Shown here: positions 50,885-61,239 of the stretch, one piece after another
Layout of the letters: each line of letters starts with the position of its first letter
Position numbering within the stretch: position 1 is the stretch's first letter
Origin: Planctomycetota bacterium
Lineage (GTDB): Bacteria; Planctomycetota; Phycisphaerae; WQYP01
Direction: 5' to 3'
Length of the DNA: 64,000 nucleotides
Assembly: GCA_021790385.1 (NCBI GenBank)
Contig: JAJYDW010000001.1
Location: 93,651 to 157,650 of the forward strand
Notes under the pieces: model-generated
What the model was told of the DNA's origin: nothing
The model's database searches: none
What the model saw: the letters and a program-made list of their open reading frames with translations, nothing else
Program-made: the position numbers and the translations under genes

Positions 50885-51678
50885 AAGCAGAATCACAAAA
50901 AAAAAGAGTGACCGTTGCAAGGTGGCCCACCCTGCTGGCGGCCACCGCATTGACCTTGGCGGCCATCGCTGCTTACGCAGGCTACCGCTTGGGAACACCG
51001 AGCACGGCCCGTGCCCGCGCACCATCCACAGCCAGCCTGCTGCGTGCAGGTGCCATGGCTCTCAATTTCGGCGCGTTCCCATTCGGACAGCACCCGGTGG
51101 TACGTTTTATGCTCACCAACACGGCGGCCCGACCAATCCAAATAATGCACCTGGTTCCATCATGCGATTGTATTTCGGCCATCTGCGAGCGGCGTAAACT
51201 GGCCGTCGGGGGCGAATCCTCCATTGATGTTACTTACCGCGGATTCCCCGGGCTGGATGGACCGTTTAGTAAAACGGTTTCAGTCATTTACAGGGTTGGT
51301 AGCGGCCAGGCGCGTTCCTTGCCGTTGGCGGTCTACGGCGATGTTACGCCCAATGCGCCGTTCGTGGTCTATCCCACCCGGATTGAAATTGGCCGCGTTG
51401 GACGCGGAACCTCTACCAAGGAGATGGTTTATTTCCGCGGTCGGCGGAATCTACTGCGTTCGCTGCCCAAGTCGGTCACCGTTGTCGTAGGGAAAACGCG
51501 GAGGATTTTATTAAAGACGATGGGAACCTCGCGGGCCGTCTGCGACCGGGCCTTGGCAATAAAAATCGCGGTTCCGGCAACCGCATCACCCGGCCGGTTC
51601 TCCACCGCGATCAAGATTACTTCGCCGGGTTTCGGGCCGGTGGTAGTTCGGATAGAGGGTCGCGTCGTGGGGCGCTGA
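50881..51678 (+). CDS. DUF1573 domain protein, intact copy
   Basis: MALNFGAFPFGQHPVVRFMLTNTAARPIQIMHLVPSCDCISAICERRKLAVGGESSIDVTYRGFPGLDGPFSKTVSVIYRV. Confidence 0.82.
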   Translation: MKAESQKKRVTVARWPTLLAATALTLAAIAAYAGYRLGTPSTARARAPSTASLLRAGAMALNFGAFPFGQHPVVRFMLTNTAARPIQIMHLVPSCDCISAICERRKLAVGGESSIDVTYRGFPGLDGPFSKTVSVIYRVGSGQARSLPLAVYGDVTPNAPFVVYPTRIEIGRVGRGTSTKEMVYFRGRRNLLRSLPKSVTVVVGKTRRILLKTMGTSRAVCDRALAIKIAVPATASPGRFSTAIKITSPGFGPVVVRIEGRVVGR

Positions 51679-52182
51679 GCCGCCACGTCGGCGGCCATTT
51701 AATGGGGTTATTGATCGTGGAGCCGTTGGGAAGTATCCCTCTATATGGGGCTCCGGCCAGCGGGCCCGGCCAGGCGCGAACGCCACCTTGGGGAATCACC
51801 ACCGGAACGGCGATTCTGCTGCTGGTGGTGGCCGTGCCATCGCCTGTCAATGGTATCGTGCGTCACCGCCACGCCAAAAAAACTCAAAATCCCTCTCCGC
51901 CGCGACACAACTTGCCCAAGCCCCCTGCTGCAGAATGCGGAAAGTCATGCGATGCCGCGAGGCTTGATACCGGACACCGCCGCATTCACGGATCATTGTA
52001 TTTGCCAGCGGGCAAGCGAGCCTATAATCAAATTGGATGGCCTACCGGAGTACGCAAGCGGCGGAGTCCTTGCGTCCGGCGGCGGGATGGGGTTGTTGGG
52101 TACCGGCGATGTTTCCGGCTGCTTGTGCCGCACGGCCGCGTCGGCGGCCAAGGCTGGCTATCATTTTTGAAGGAGAAATCTG

Positions 52183-52590
52183 GTGGAGATAAAACGCAAT
52201 GGTTCACAGCATTCAGTGAAAGGACCTGCAGACTGGTTTACCGGAGCGGTGCGGATTGATCCTCTTTTTCAGTCCGAGGCCCCCGCCCGGGCAGCGGGCG
52301 CTAGCGTTACATTTGAACCTGGGGCACGCACGGCGTGGCACACACATCCGCTGGGTCAGACTCTGGTAGTAACGGCCGGTTGCGGTTGGGTACAACGTGA
52401 GGGAAAAGCGATCGAAGAGATTCGACCAGGCGATGTGATCTGGTTTGCTCCCGGTGAAAAACATTGGCACGGTGCTACGACCACGACGGCGATGACGCAC
52501 ATCGCCATACAGGAAAAGCTCAACGATCAACTGGTAACCTGGCTGGAAAAAGTCAGTGAAGATCAATACCTGGGGAAAAAAACAAAATAA
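52183..52590 (+). CDS. Cupin-domain protein (GTG start)
   Basis: [70 protein letters not shown]. Confidence 0.9.
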   Translation: MEIKRNGSQHSVKGPADWFTGAVRIDPLFQSEAPARAAGASVTFEPGARTAWHTHPLGQTLVVTAGCGWVQREGKAIEEIRPGDVIWFAPGEKHWHGATTTTAMTHIAIQEKLNDQLVTWLEKVSEDQYLGKKTK

Positions 52591-52858
52591 CCGGCGTATG
52601 AAACCGGGTAGAAGGAACTTGCCACAGAATCTGGGGTACACAACCCGTTGAGCAATGGCTTGTTTAAGCCGCCCACAATGCAAACCACAAATATCGACAT
52701 ATACTCATGTTATGTATTTTTGCCGTGATGCACTCCCGCAGCACTCATGGCCAACCGGGTGCCGAGTTGATGTGCCACGCGCAATTGAGACTGTATCTGC
52801 AAGAGAAGCCAGCCTGTGGAGACATGGACGGAAGGGCCACTTCTCAAAAAGATCCGGT

Positions 52859-54058
52859 TTAGGTCCGGGTGTCGGCGGGGCGAGCGGAGCCGGAGGACTC
52901 ACGTACGATCAATTCACCGCTAAGCTGCACGTGCATAGGCGGCAGATCCGGTTCGGCCAGGCGCTGGAGCATAATCTGGTAGGCCGCGGCACCGATTCCG
53001 GCGGCGGGCTGGCGTACGGTGGTCAGCGGTACAGATAAATGCGCCGCCATGGGCAGATCATCAAAGCTGCCGATACGCAGATTCTGGGGAGTTTTGATCC
53101 CGCCCTGCAGGGCAAAACGCAGGACCGAAGCGGCGCGAAAATCGCTGAGCACCAGCACCGCCTCCGGCTTTCGCCGCCGTAAGGTCGAAATCACAAATTC
53201 CTCGCTGTGCAGGTTGCCGTATTGGACTGCGGTGGGATCGGACGGCAGGCCGTGGTCGGCCAGGGCCTGCAGATACCCGCTGACCCGCGCCTGCTGGGTG
53301 GGATGGCGCGCGGTGTTCCCCAGGAAGTCAATTTTGCGGCAGCCCAAACCGATAAAGTGTGAGGCCAGGGTATAGCCCGCACTGAAGTTGTCTATACCGA
53401 CCAGATCAAACTGGCTGCGTTGTGGATATCGAATGATATCGCTGTCGATCAACACTACCGCAATGCCTGCGGCCTTGAGGTCTTCGGCGATGGCGGCGGT
53501 GGCGGAAACATATTGCCCCGGCAGGATATTCTGCGGCATGAGAAAAACGCCGGCCACTTTATGTTGCATGAATTGAGTGGCGATTTCCCGATAGCGGATG
53601 CTTAAATTAGGCTCATTGGGATCATCGCCCCAGGAAGGGTCGCGCAGCAACAGAGCGTTTTGGTCCATACCGGCGCGGTGGGCCAATTCGTGGCCGACAA
53701 ATCCAAAAAGTGATTCCACCTGCTGTTGGCGCCCCAACATCAAAAGAATGGCACCGAAGGTGCAGGTGCGCGGCGGCGGCACGGCCAGCACCACCGATCC
53801 GGCTTTGCCGTTGCGCCGCAGCAGCCCCTCATCCACCAGCCGATGGATGGCACCAGTTACGGTCGGACGGGACATCTTAAACTGCGTGCTTAACTCCCGC
53901 TCGGTGGGAATGCGCTCTCCGATGCCATACTTGCCGGTTTCAATACTGCGACGCAGGTAATTGTAAATCCGATTGGCTTTTTTAGGGCTTTTCAAAGTCG
54001 ATCTCCAAAGATGCGCCGACCGGCAATAAAGCTTCCGGATCAAAGCTCCTGCCGCCAT
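52859..54058 (-). CDS. GntR-type HTH plus LacI-type ligand-binding-domain regulator
   Basis: YNYLRRSIETGKYGIGERIPTERELSTQFKMSRPTVTGAIHRLVDEGLLRR; FASHFIGLGCRKIDFLGN-like ligand domain (LASHFIGLGCRKIDFLGNTARHPTQQARVSGYLQAL). Confidence 0.88.
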   Translation of the reverse strand: MAAGALIRKLYCRSAHLWRSTLKSPKKANRIYNYLRRSIETGKYGIGERIPTERELSTQFKMSRPTVTGAIHRLVDEGLLRRNGKAGSVVLAVPPPRTCTFGAILLMLGRQQQVESLFGFVGHELAHRAGMDQNALLLRDPSWGDDPNEPNLSIRYREIATQFMQHKVAGVFLMPQNILPGQYVSATAAIAEDLKAAGIAVVLIDSDIIRYPQRSQFDLVGIDNFSAGYTLASHFIGLGCRKIDFLGNTARHPTQQARVSGYLQALADHGLPSDPTAVQYGNLHSEEFVISTLRRRKPEAVLVLSDFRAASVLRFALQGGIKTPQNLRIGSFDDLPMAAHLSVPLTTVRQPAAGIGAAAYQIMLQRLAEPDLPPMHVQLSGELIVRESSGSARPADTRT

Positions 54059-54145
54059 CGCGTGTTGGCCTATGCACTTTAGAATACCTTGTCCGGGCGT
54101 GATGGTAAACCGGCAGCCTGGTGATAAACAAAGCCGACTCTGGAA

Positions 54146-55222
54146 CTAAGTGCCAGATGATGGGAGACGACTGGGGGGATTGCGGGGATGTGCGGGCCTG
54201 CGGCCAGTCTGGCGGCGGGCGATTTTGGACGGCAATGTTGCAACCGGGTGTTGCGTGCGGCTTGCCTGGGCATCCGGCAGCGCTGGTGCAGCACGTAGCG
54301 GATGGGCGGCACGGGCTGTGATCATCTGTCTGCGGATATCCGCCGGCAGCGGAGAGAGAAATTCCATCTCTCGGCCGGTGCGTGGATGCCGGAATATAAG
54401 ATGCCCGGCGTGCAGGGCCAGCCGTGCGGTTACACCGGGAGGAATTGGATATTGATCGTGGCCGTAAATGGGATCCCCCACCACGGGATGACCGGCAGCG
54501 CTAAACTGAACGCGGATCTGATGTTTGCGGCCGGTAAAAAGTCGACATTCCACCTGACTTATAGGCTGCATCGGTGTAGCGGCGCTGATGAGTCGATAAT
54601 CCAGAATGGCCGGTTGACCGCGATCTGCCGGGCAGGGCCGGACGATGCGATCGGGGCCTTCAATCAGGTTGCCGGTAAGGCGGCCCTGGGCAGGTTTCGG
54701 CAAGCCATGAACCAATACGTGATATTCCCGGGTGATAGAATGATCGCGGAATTGAGCCTTGAGGTGGTGGAGCGCCTTGATGCCGCGCGCAAATACCAGC
54801 AGACCCGAGGCGTGCTGATCCAGACGATGCACCAGAAAAATTTTGTTTTTCCCATTATGGCGGGACACATGGCTATTGAGGATGGCCAGGACGGTAGGCC
54901 GCGTTTCCCGGTCGTGGGTTGCGGTCAGCAGGCCGGGAGGCTTATCCACAACAATGACATCGGCATCCTGATGGATGATTTTCAGGCCTTCGGGGAGTTG
55001 GGTTGGGCGCACGCGGGCATCAGCGATCGTTACGCGATCGGTGGCCAGGACCGGTTGCTTGAGGGATCGGGCAGGCTGGTCGTTGAGCAAAACTCGCCCC
55101 TGGGAGAAAAAGTGGCGCAGGGTGGTGCGGTGGGCATTGGGGTGGCAGGCCACCAGAGCGTCCATAACGGTGGTACCTCCGGCAGGTGGACCGGCAACAC
55201 TGGTTTTGTTTATTTTATTCAT
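54146..55222 (-). CDS. RluA-family rRNA pseudouridine synthase
   Basis: S4-like start; IIHQDADVIVVDKPPGLLTA, FLVHRLDQHASGLLVFARG, QVECRLFTGRKHQIRVQFSAAGHPVVGDPIYG. Confidence 0.92.
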   Translation of the reverse strand: MNKINKTSVAGPPAGGTTVMDALVACHPNAHRTTLRHFFSQGRVLLNDQPARSLKQPVLATDRVTIADARVRPTQLPEGLKIIHQDADVIVVDKPPGLLTATHDRETRPTVLAILNSHVSRHNGKNKIFLVHRLDQHASGLLVFARGIKALHHLKAQFRDHSITREYHVLVHGLPKPAQGRLTGNLIEGPDRIVRPCPADRGQPAILDYRLISAATPMQPISQVECRLFTGRKHQIRVQFSAAGHPVVGDPIYGHDQYPIPPGVTARLALHAGHLIFRHPRTGREMEFLSPLPADIRRQMITARAAHPLRAAPALPDAQASRTQHPVATLPSKIARRQTGRRPAHPRNPPSRLPSSGT

Positions 55223-55256
55223 AAATATACATATATCGTTTTATATATATTATTTG

Positions 55257-56204
55257 TCAGGTGATCTTACCGACGATCCGGTCAAATTCATCCAGGTTAA
55301 AGTATTGGATGACAATTTTGCCGGCCCCCTTGCGGCGTGCGGGAAAGATGCGCAGTTTCGTGCCCAGTTTTCGCGATAACTCTTGTTCCATTTCAACGAT
55401 ATGGGCGCTTTTCACGGTGCGGTCATGGGCCGCAACGGAGATGGATCCAATGACATCCGCCGGTGGTTCCAGAACCAGATCTTCAAGTTTTCGAACACTT
55501 AAGCCCTGCTCCACGATGGTTTTGGCCAATGAATTTTGACGCGCAGGATCATCGATACCCGCTAGAATTTTGGCATGACCAAATGAAATCTGTCCCGTGG
55601 CCACGAAAGTTTGGACGTCATTTTGTAAGTCCAAAAGACGCAGGTAGTTGGAAAGATTGGTACGTTCTTCACCCAGTCGCTGGGCCGCCTGGGCGTGCGT
55701 CAGGTGAAAGCGTTCCACATATGTTTTGTAGGCTTTGGCCCGTTCAAGAGGATTGAGATCTTGCCGCTGGATATTTTCGATAATGGCCCATTCGGCCTGA
55801 GTTTCCTCGGTGGTATCGGACCTTACAATGGCCGGTATGGTGGTAAGGCCCGCGGCCCTTGCGGCCGCGGTGCGGCGGTGCCCCGCCACCAATTGGTACC
55901 GATTAGCGACAGGACGTAACAGTACCGGCTGAAGAATTCCACTGACTTTGATGGATGCGGTCAATTCGGCAAGAGCCGTCGAATCGATGTTTTCCCGCGG
56001 CTGGTGCGGATTATCATCAATAAGTTCGAGCAGTATTTGTGCCGGTCCGTCATGGAAGGTGCCATCGGCGGATGGATGCTGGGAACCTGGCCCGGCGGTT
56101 ACACTTGAGGTGGATAAATTTTCTGTAGGTTTGGAAACACGTGCAGATCCAGAGTTCATGAGGGCGGACAATCCGCGACCGAGCCGTGGTTTTGGGTTGG
56201 ACAT
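55257..56204 (-). CDS. parB: Chromosome-partitioning protein ParB (Spo0J family)
   Basis: RLGRGLSALM, ILQPVLLRPVANRYQLVAGHRRTAAARAAGLTTIPAIV, ENIQRQDLNPLERAKAYKTYVERFHLTHAQAAQRLGEERTNLSNYLRLLDL. Confidence 0.95.
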   Translation of the reverse strand: MSNPKPRLGRGLSALMNSGSARVSKPTENLSTSSVTAGPGSQHPSADGTFHDGPAQILLELIDDNPHQPRENIDSTALAELTASIKVSGILQPVLLRPVANRYQLVAGHRRTAAARAAGLTTIPAIVRSDTTEETQAEWAIIENIQRQDLNPLERAKAYKTYVERFHLTHAQAAQRLGEERTNLSNYLRLLDLQNDVQTFVATGQISFGHAKILAGIDDPARQNSLAKTIVEQGLSVRKLEDLVLEPPADVIGSISVAAHDRTVKSAHIVEMEQELSRKLGTKLRIFPARRKGAGKIVIQYFNLDEFDRIVGKIT

Positions 56205-56229
56205 AACATATCTTCCTTGTTAATGAACA

Positions 56230-56245
56230 TGTTCCACGTGGAACA
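56230..56245. promoter_or_regulatory. parS site 1
   Basis: TGTTCCACGTGGAACA, perfect 16-bp palindrome with the parS core, 25 bp upstream of the parB start. Confidence 0.9.
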
Positions 56246-56455
56246 TTTGTAACCGGTCAAAATGGGACTGTCAAGGCGTTGCATGCGCATCCGTCTGCTG
56301 CATCGGGCCAGGAGGTGGCAGTTGAGTGGCTGCTGGTTTAGAAGATGCGCAACCACCTGCTTGGCGCAATCGTTGCTTGTGTCGCCCACTTCCTAGTACT
56401 TTGCAACCACCTGATCTTGGGGATGACCACCACGTTTCCATCGGCGACAAGGGAA

Positions 56456-56471
56456 TGTTCCACGTGGAACA
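56456..56471. promoter_or_regulatory. parS site 2
   Basis: Second identical TGTTCCACGTGGAACA palindrome. Confidence 0.9.
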
Positions 56472-56643
56472 GGACCACGACCCAGCATATTTTACGTCCG
56501 ATAGTTTGTGAACCGCGGATTAGTTTTGGGGACTGTCCGCAAATAACCTGCACCATCCGGCTGTTCCTATTGGTAGCCGGGCAAAACAAAGCACGCGAAA
56601 ATGGTACAGGGGAACAGGATGTGCGGGCCGAGGCCCGCAGACG

Positions 56644-56724
56644 AGAGTAGAGAGTCGGGAGTCGGGAGTTTTTTAACAAGTAGAAATGACACAAGGGAAT
56701 TGATAGCGGATAGCGGACAGCGGT
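56644..56724. repeat. Two adjacent 7-bp-period blocks
   Basis: agagtag agagtcg ggagtcg ggagttt (56644-56671) and tagcgga tagcgga cagcggt (56704-56724). Confidence 0.65.
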
Positions 56725-56799
56725 TGGTGTGATGGCGGGGTTGGAAGGGCACAGCCGGCTGTTGCATCGTTAAATATGAATTTATCTCTGCGCGGCCCT

Positions 56800-57792
56800 T
56801 TAAGAATTGGTGATCCACACCCGAACCAATCGCCCCGTGATGTTCCAGCCCGCAGACTGATAAATGCGCAAGGCGGATTCATTATGAACATCCACCTGCA
56901 ATACAGGTGTTTTTTTGTCCATGCGGATTCGGCACGCCAGGTCACTGACCAATTCACGTCCAAACCCGTGCCGCCGAAATTCCGGAAATGTATACACCCC
57001 GCCAATTTCTACCATGTTAGCCAATTCCAAGTCGAATTTGGCTATGGCTACAATCTGATTATCATGCTCACAAACATACACCTTGCCGCTTTCGATCCAT
57101 GCGACTACATCGGCGTCGAAGAGTATCCCACGTTCTTCTTTGTACATTTTTCGCCAGCGGTTCAGCATCTGCTCATCCCCATCTCGCGCCTTGCGAACTC
57201 GGGAGGATAGTGTCGCAGCGGTGGTCGGTTCCAGTTGCATCATCACATTGGTTACCATCTTGGCAGGGGCCTTGCGGTGTGCGGCCCCCAAAAGTGCCGG
57301 AAGCATGGCTTGCACACTTTGCTCTTCGCCCGTGATGAATTGCAGCGCGGCGGATTCTCCATTGGAGGGCATTGGTTTATCCGGCGTTTCCGTTGGAAGT
57401 GCGGCTGGCAACGGTGGCGAATTGCGAACGGACTCTGGCTGCCATTGGTTGATGTAGTTGGCCAGCAGATCGGAAGTAACATGGTCTGAAGCAAAGACAT
57501 CCGCACGTTTGGCTTTGGGGACAAATAACATAGCTCCAGACGCCGATAGAATTTGTGGCCCGTCCGGCATCGGCGGCGAATTTTCCAGGGCTTGGTCGGG
57601 CGGCTTCCACACGATCACCAAATGCAGATCGCCACGTGCCAGCGGCGGCGTTTGCCCCAGGCGATCCCAGAAATGAGCGATCATATCCATCACGCCGCCG
57701 CCCCGGCGACGTAAAAAATCCGCCGCCAAGCCGGCTTTGTCCACGCCAATTCGGGCGCATCGGAGGGGGGTATTCACCAGCAACTTGTTCAA
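56800..57792 (-). CDS. GNAT-family N-acetyltransferase
   Basis: ANMVEIGGVYTFPEFRRHGFGRELVSDLACRIRMDKKTPVLQVDVHNESALRIYQSAGW. Confidence 0.88.
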   Translation of the reverse strand: MNKLLVNTPLRCARIGVDKAGLAADFLRRRGGGVMDMIAHFWDRLGQTPPLARGDLHLVIVWKPPDQALENSPPMPDGPQILSASGAMLFVPKAKRADVFASDHVTSDLLANYINQWQPESVRNSPPLPAALPTETPDKPMPSNGESAALQFITGEEQSVQAMLPALLGAAHRKAPAKMVTNVMMQLEPTTAATLSSRVRKARDGDEQMLNRWRKMYKEERGILFDADVVAWIESGKVYVCEHDNQIVAIAKFDLELANMVEIGGVYTFPEFRRHGFGRELVSDLACRIRMDKKTPVLQVDVHNESALRIYQSAGWNITGRLVRVWITNS

Positions 57793-58229
57793 GGTGATGG
57801 TTCTCCGTGTAGGCGGCTTGCGGCCACAGCCAGGCTGAGCTGCAGCGTAGTACGTATACTATTTTCTTTGATATTTTTATATATACATTTCATATATTTT
57901 TATATGATTTCCGCACCGGCCGTCTTTAAGCCCCCGGCCTATTTTACCAATCCTGCCGGAGTGTAAAAGCCACCGGCATCAATTGGGAGCGGCTTGCAAA
58001 AAATGACCCTCATATTCCATGTTCCCTGGGCCGCAGCCATAACGGTACCGCTCCCCGGAATTGCTCTGCCCAATGTTTACCTTCAGCATACCGCAAACCA
58101 ATTTGGGTTGGGTTGGTCCATGTATACCGCGCGCCACGCGATTTCAGATGCTGGAGCAAAGGGGCCGCGTAATAAATAACTTCGCACTTTCCGGCTGGGT
58201 CTTTTGGCCGCGGGGCCGAGGGCTGCGAT

Positions 58230-58250
58230 CAGCTTTCAGCGGTCAGCGGG
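58230..58250. repeat. 7-bp-period degenerate array, CAGCGGT type
   Basis: cagcttt cagcggt cagcggg. Confidence 0.7.
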
Positions 58251-58417
58251 ACCGCGGGGTTGGTGGAGCGGTAGCACAGTGCGCCCGGCCAATCTCGATG
58301 GCTTGATTCTTGCCACGGAGTTCTGTCCCGGCCGCGCCGGGATATTGCGGCATCCATCTCTCCAATGGCCGGGCTGGCGGGGGCGTGGAAGCTTTCAGCG
58401 GTGGTCTGGTGCCGAAG

Positions 58418-60661
58418 TTAGTGCAGCACCAGATAGAGCGTATCGGGCGGCAAATTCACTTGCATGTTATTACCGTGACGGTGCAGCGGCACGGTGGCGA
58501 CGGCATAGCCGTCCGGATTCAAAAGCGTGGCCGTGTGAATGTCCGCGTTGTTAAGGTTGATAACAGCCTTGATGTTATGCACCTGCCAGGGATCCCGGCC
58601 GGTGGAAATAACGTGATGCCCGCGCAGCCGCTTTCCATGCACAGTCAACGTGGTTGACGCAGTTTTCCAACCGGTGGGCCGGGCAATGGTACCCACCTGC
58701 ACCAGAATTTTGCGGCTGGTCTGCAGCGGCAGGCCATCCATGGAAACCAGCAAAATGGAAGCGTACGTATTGCGGCAGGTGATGCGCAGTCCGGGCAGGT
58801 TAAAAACCCTCTGGCGGTTCAGAAAGCCCACCACGCCTCTGGCCCGGCGGGTGTTGAGCGTGCAGATTCCCAGATGATAATTGAGCTTGATCTGGCGGGT
58901 ATCGCTGGAAACGGTGCCGGATCGCGGATGGATATAGGCGGCAAGGTTGCGCACAAAATTGCGGCCTGGCTGCCGGTGGTAGCTCGCCAGCACCGGTCCG
59001 ACGAGAAAGGCCAGCGGGCTTACGGCTGTTTTGGCACCCAGGCCAATTGCGGTTACGCCGCGATCGCGGTTAGGATCATAACTGGCCCCTTCGGCGATGA
59101 TGGGTACACGGCGATTCCACAGACCCTGGAGGGTGCGGCGTTCGATGACGGCGGGCTGGCCGTGGCGTATGTAGCCGTGCCGGTACATCAAGGCGGCCGC
59201 TGGAAACTGGCCCAATTGCTGCGGGGTGCCAATTTGCCATTTGGCCATGGGCGGTTGCCACACACTATGGGGCAGGTGCTTGAACGGCTGTTGCCATTGG
59301 TTGCTGATGGCAAACCAGTAATAGCCGGCCACGCCGGAGAGCGAACTGTACGCGGCCACCAGAAAAGGCCCCTCCGCCTGATATTTATCCGGGGCCACCC
59401 ATTGGCCTTCGGTAACGAGCATCGGATAGCCAATCACCTGTTTGAGGCTTACGGGAATGGATTGCGGATGAAGCAGGCAGGAAAAGTTGGTGTACGTATC
59501 GCCGGGCTGAATGGCCCATCCGTTATTGCGGCCGATATGAATACCGGTGGTATAACGGTTGACGGCCATTACCTGGCCCGGAGTGTATGTCCAGCGTTCC
59601 ACATCATTAAGCAGCAGGGGATCAACCGTTTTCCAGTTACCGGCGTCAATGAGCTGCCGGGCACCGAGATTGCGGTGGATAAAACGGACCATTTTTTTGT
59701 TGAAGTGGTACATGACGCGGGCAACAAAATGCAATTGATCCGCCAGCCGCAGGGCCATTCCACCGGTCTGGTGCTGCGTCCAAAACCAGTTGCCGAACAT
59801 CCCCGCGATTCCGCGGGCAAAATCATCACCGGGGGCATGAACGCCTTTCCAGGCGGCCAGGGCGTTGGGGAGCGAACCATATTTTTTGATCAGCCATTGT
59901 GCGTAGAGGCGTTCAATTTCCAGGCGCTGGGCGGTTTCGTGGCCATGGACATCGACTATGGACTGCATATTCCAGAACAGCATGGAATCTTCATTTTGCA
60001 GGGAAACAATGGCCACGGCCGGGTCTTTGCCCAGGGGGATGTGGGTATATGGATTGGGACGGGTAAGCAAGGCCCGCAGCCAGGCCCGGTAGCCGCGCTG
60101 CATGGTGGGATCCCAAAACAGCAGAGATGCGGCCGAGGCCGGATTTCCCGGTACGTGCCATGATCGCTGGATGTGTACGGCCACGGCCCAATACGGCGAA
60201 ATGGTAGAGTAGATGCCCTGCTGCTTCATGGCGGCCACCTGTTTCCACAAAGCCTGAAGTGCTGCCTGGTTAACATCTGTAATGCGCGAGCCGGGATTGG
60301 TGGGTGCCAGGGTGCAATGGAACCGCGCCATATTCACACCGTAATGGGCGAGAAACCGGGCGGCGCGCTGCGTGGCGACAAACCCCTTGAGATTTCCGGC
60401 AAAACTGCCCACCGCCCAGAACCGTATCGGCCGGCCATCGCCACGTACAAAACCGCGGCCATCGGGTGCAACCCGGATAAAGCCATGCGCGCCGGCTACT
60501 TTTTCATTCAGGCTGCGCAGGTTCAGCAGGGGCGTGGTGCCGGCGCTGTTTTGATGCGGCATAAATGGCCAGGTTGAGGCGGCAACGGCATGGCCTGCAC
60601 AGGCCAGAATTGCCGTTACCAATTTCAATGTAAAGATGTTCGACTTGGTGGGGCATAGCAT
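58418..60661 (-). CDS. Secreted GH5-like TIM-barrel glycoside hydrolase (putative)
   Basis: Signal peptide, FVRGDGRPIRFWAVGSFAGN, FLAHYGVNMARFHCTLAP, DPAVAIVSLQNEDSMLFW (NE acid/base-like). Start at MLCPTKS. Confidence 0.65.
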   Translation of the reverse strand: MLCPTKSNIFTLKLVTAILACAGHAVAASTWPFMPHQNSAGTTPLLNLRSLNEKVAGAHGFIRVAPDGRGFVRGDGRPIRFWAVGSFAGNLKGFVATQRAARFLAHYGVNMARFHCTLAPTNPGSRITDVNQAALQALWKQVAAMKQQGIYSTISPYWAVAVHIQRSWHVPGNPASAASLLFWDPTMQRGYRAWLRALLTRPNPYTHIPLGKDPAVAIVSLQNEDSMLFWNMQSIVDVHGHETAQRLEIERLYAQWLIKKYGSLPNALAAWKGVHAPGDDFARGIAGMFGNWFWTQHQTGGMALRLADQLHFVARVMYHFNKKMVRFIHRNLGARQLIDAGNWKTVDPLLLNDVERWTYTPGQVMAVNRYTTGIHIGRNNGWAIQPGDTYTNFSCLLHPQSIPVSLKQVIGYPMLVTEGQWVAPDKYQAEGPFLVAAYSSLSGVAGYYWFAISNQWQQPFKHLPHSVWQPPMAKWQIGTPQQLGQFPAAALMYRHGYIRHGQPAVIERRTLQGLWNRRVPIIAEGASYDPNRDRGVTAIGLGAKTAVSPLAFLVGPVLASYHRQPGRNFVRNLAAYIHPRSGTVSSDTRQIKLNYHLGICTLNTRRARGVVGFLNRQRVFNLPGLRITCRNTYASILLVSMDGLPLQTSRKILVQVGTIARPTGWKTASTTLTVHGKRLRGHHVISTGRDPWQVHNIKAVINLNNADIHTATLLNPDGYAVATVPLHRHGNNMQVNLPPDTLYLVLH

Positions 60662-60783
60662 AAAAATCTCCGCGCAAAGCCAAACTCTGTTATGACCAGT
60701 ATAATCATCCGGCGGTTTTTGACGCGGGCCACGCAGGTCTTTGGGCCGCGGCGAAAACTCGGTTTTTTTTGCAAGGCGAACAC

Positions 60784-61239
60784 ATGACCACATCAAATTC
60801 AGGTCATGGTGAATCTGGCGGCGGCTTTTCATTGGCTCGGTGCATTGTTTTGCTGCTGGCCGGGGCTTTTTTGCTGTTAATGCTGGATATCCGCGAGGAA
60901 CATCTGGAGCCAATCAAGCATGGTTTTGTGTTTCCGTGGATTCCCATTGTGTATTCCGGCATCATGCTGATCTGCTGCCTGGTGACATTTATCCGCTGGC
61001 ACAGGCCGATACGACATCTGTTGATGGCGATGTTTGTGCTGGGCATCGGTGTGGGATTGCTGGGCTTCTGGTTTCACACCCATGGCCATCCCTTGCAGGC
61101 CATAACGTTTGCCATGCAGGCCTGGCGGTCCATACCGCTGCCGCACCATGGCCAGCCGCCGACATTGGCACCCTTGTCTTTTGTAGGGCTGGGGTTGATC
61201 GGTGCTATAAGCTGCAGTGACTGGGCGCAAAAGCATTAA
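60784..61239 (+). CDS. Small multi-pass membrane protein of unknown function
   Basis: CIVLLLAGAFLLLMLDIREEHLEPIKHGFVFPWIPIVYSGIMLICCLVTFI and a further TM. Confidence 0.6.
   Translation: MTTSNSGHGESGGGFSLARCIVLLLAGAFLLLMLDIREEHLEPIKHGFVFPWIPIVYSGIMLICCLVTFIRWHRPIRHLLMAMFVLGIGVGLLGFWFHTHGHPLQAITFAMQAWRSIPLPHHGQPPTLAPLSFVGLGLIGAISCSDWAQKH

Noticed and set aside
51702-52259. Overlapping ORFs of 185 and 141 aa between DUF1573 and the cupin gene
   Set aside because: No family motif in any frame and basic/low-complexity translations. Possibly degraded sequence but not supportable as a gene.
54302-55264. 320-aa plus-strand ORF
   Set aside because: Antisense to the well-supported RluA-family gene; no recognizable domain.
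58874-60163. 429-aa plus-strand ORF
   Set aside because: Antisense to the glycoside-hydrolase-like gene 58418..60661, which has a signal peptide and recognizable motifs. Typical GC-rich shadow ORF.
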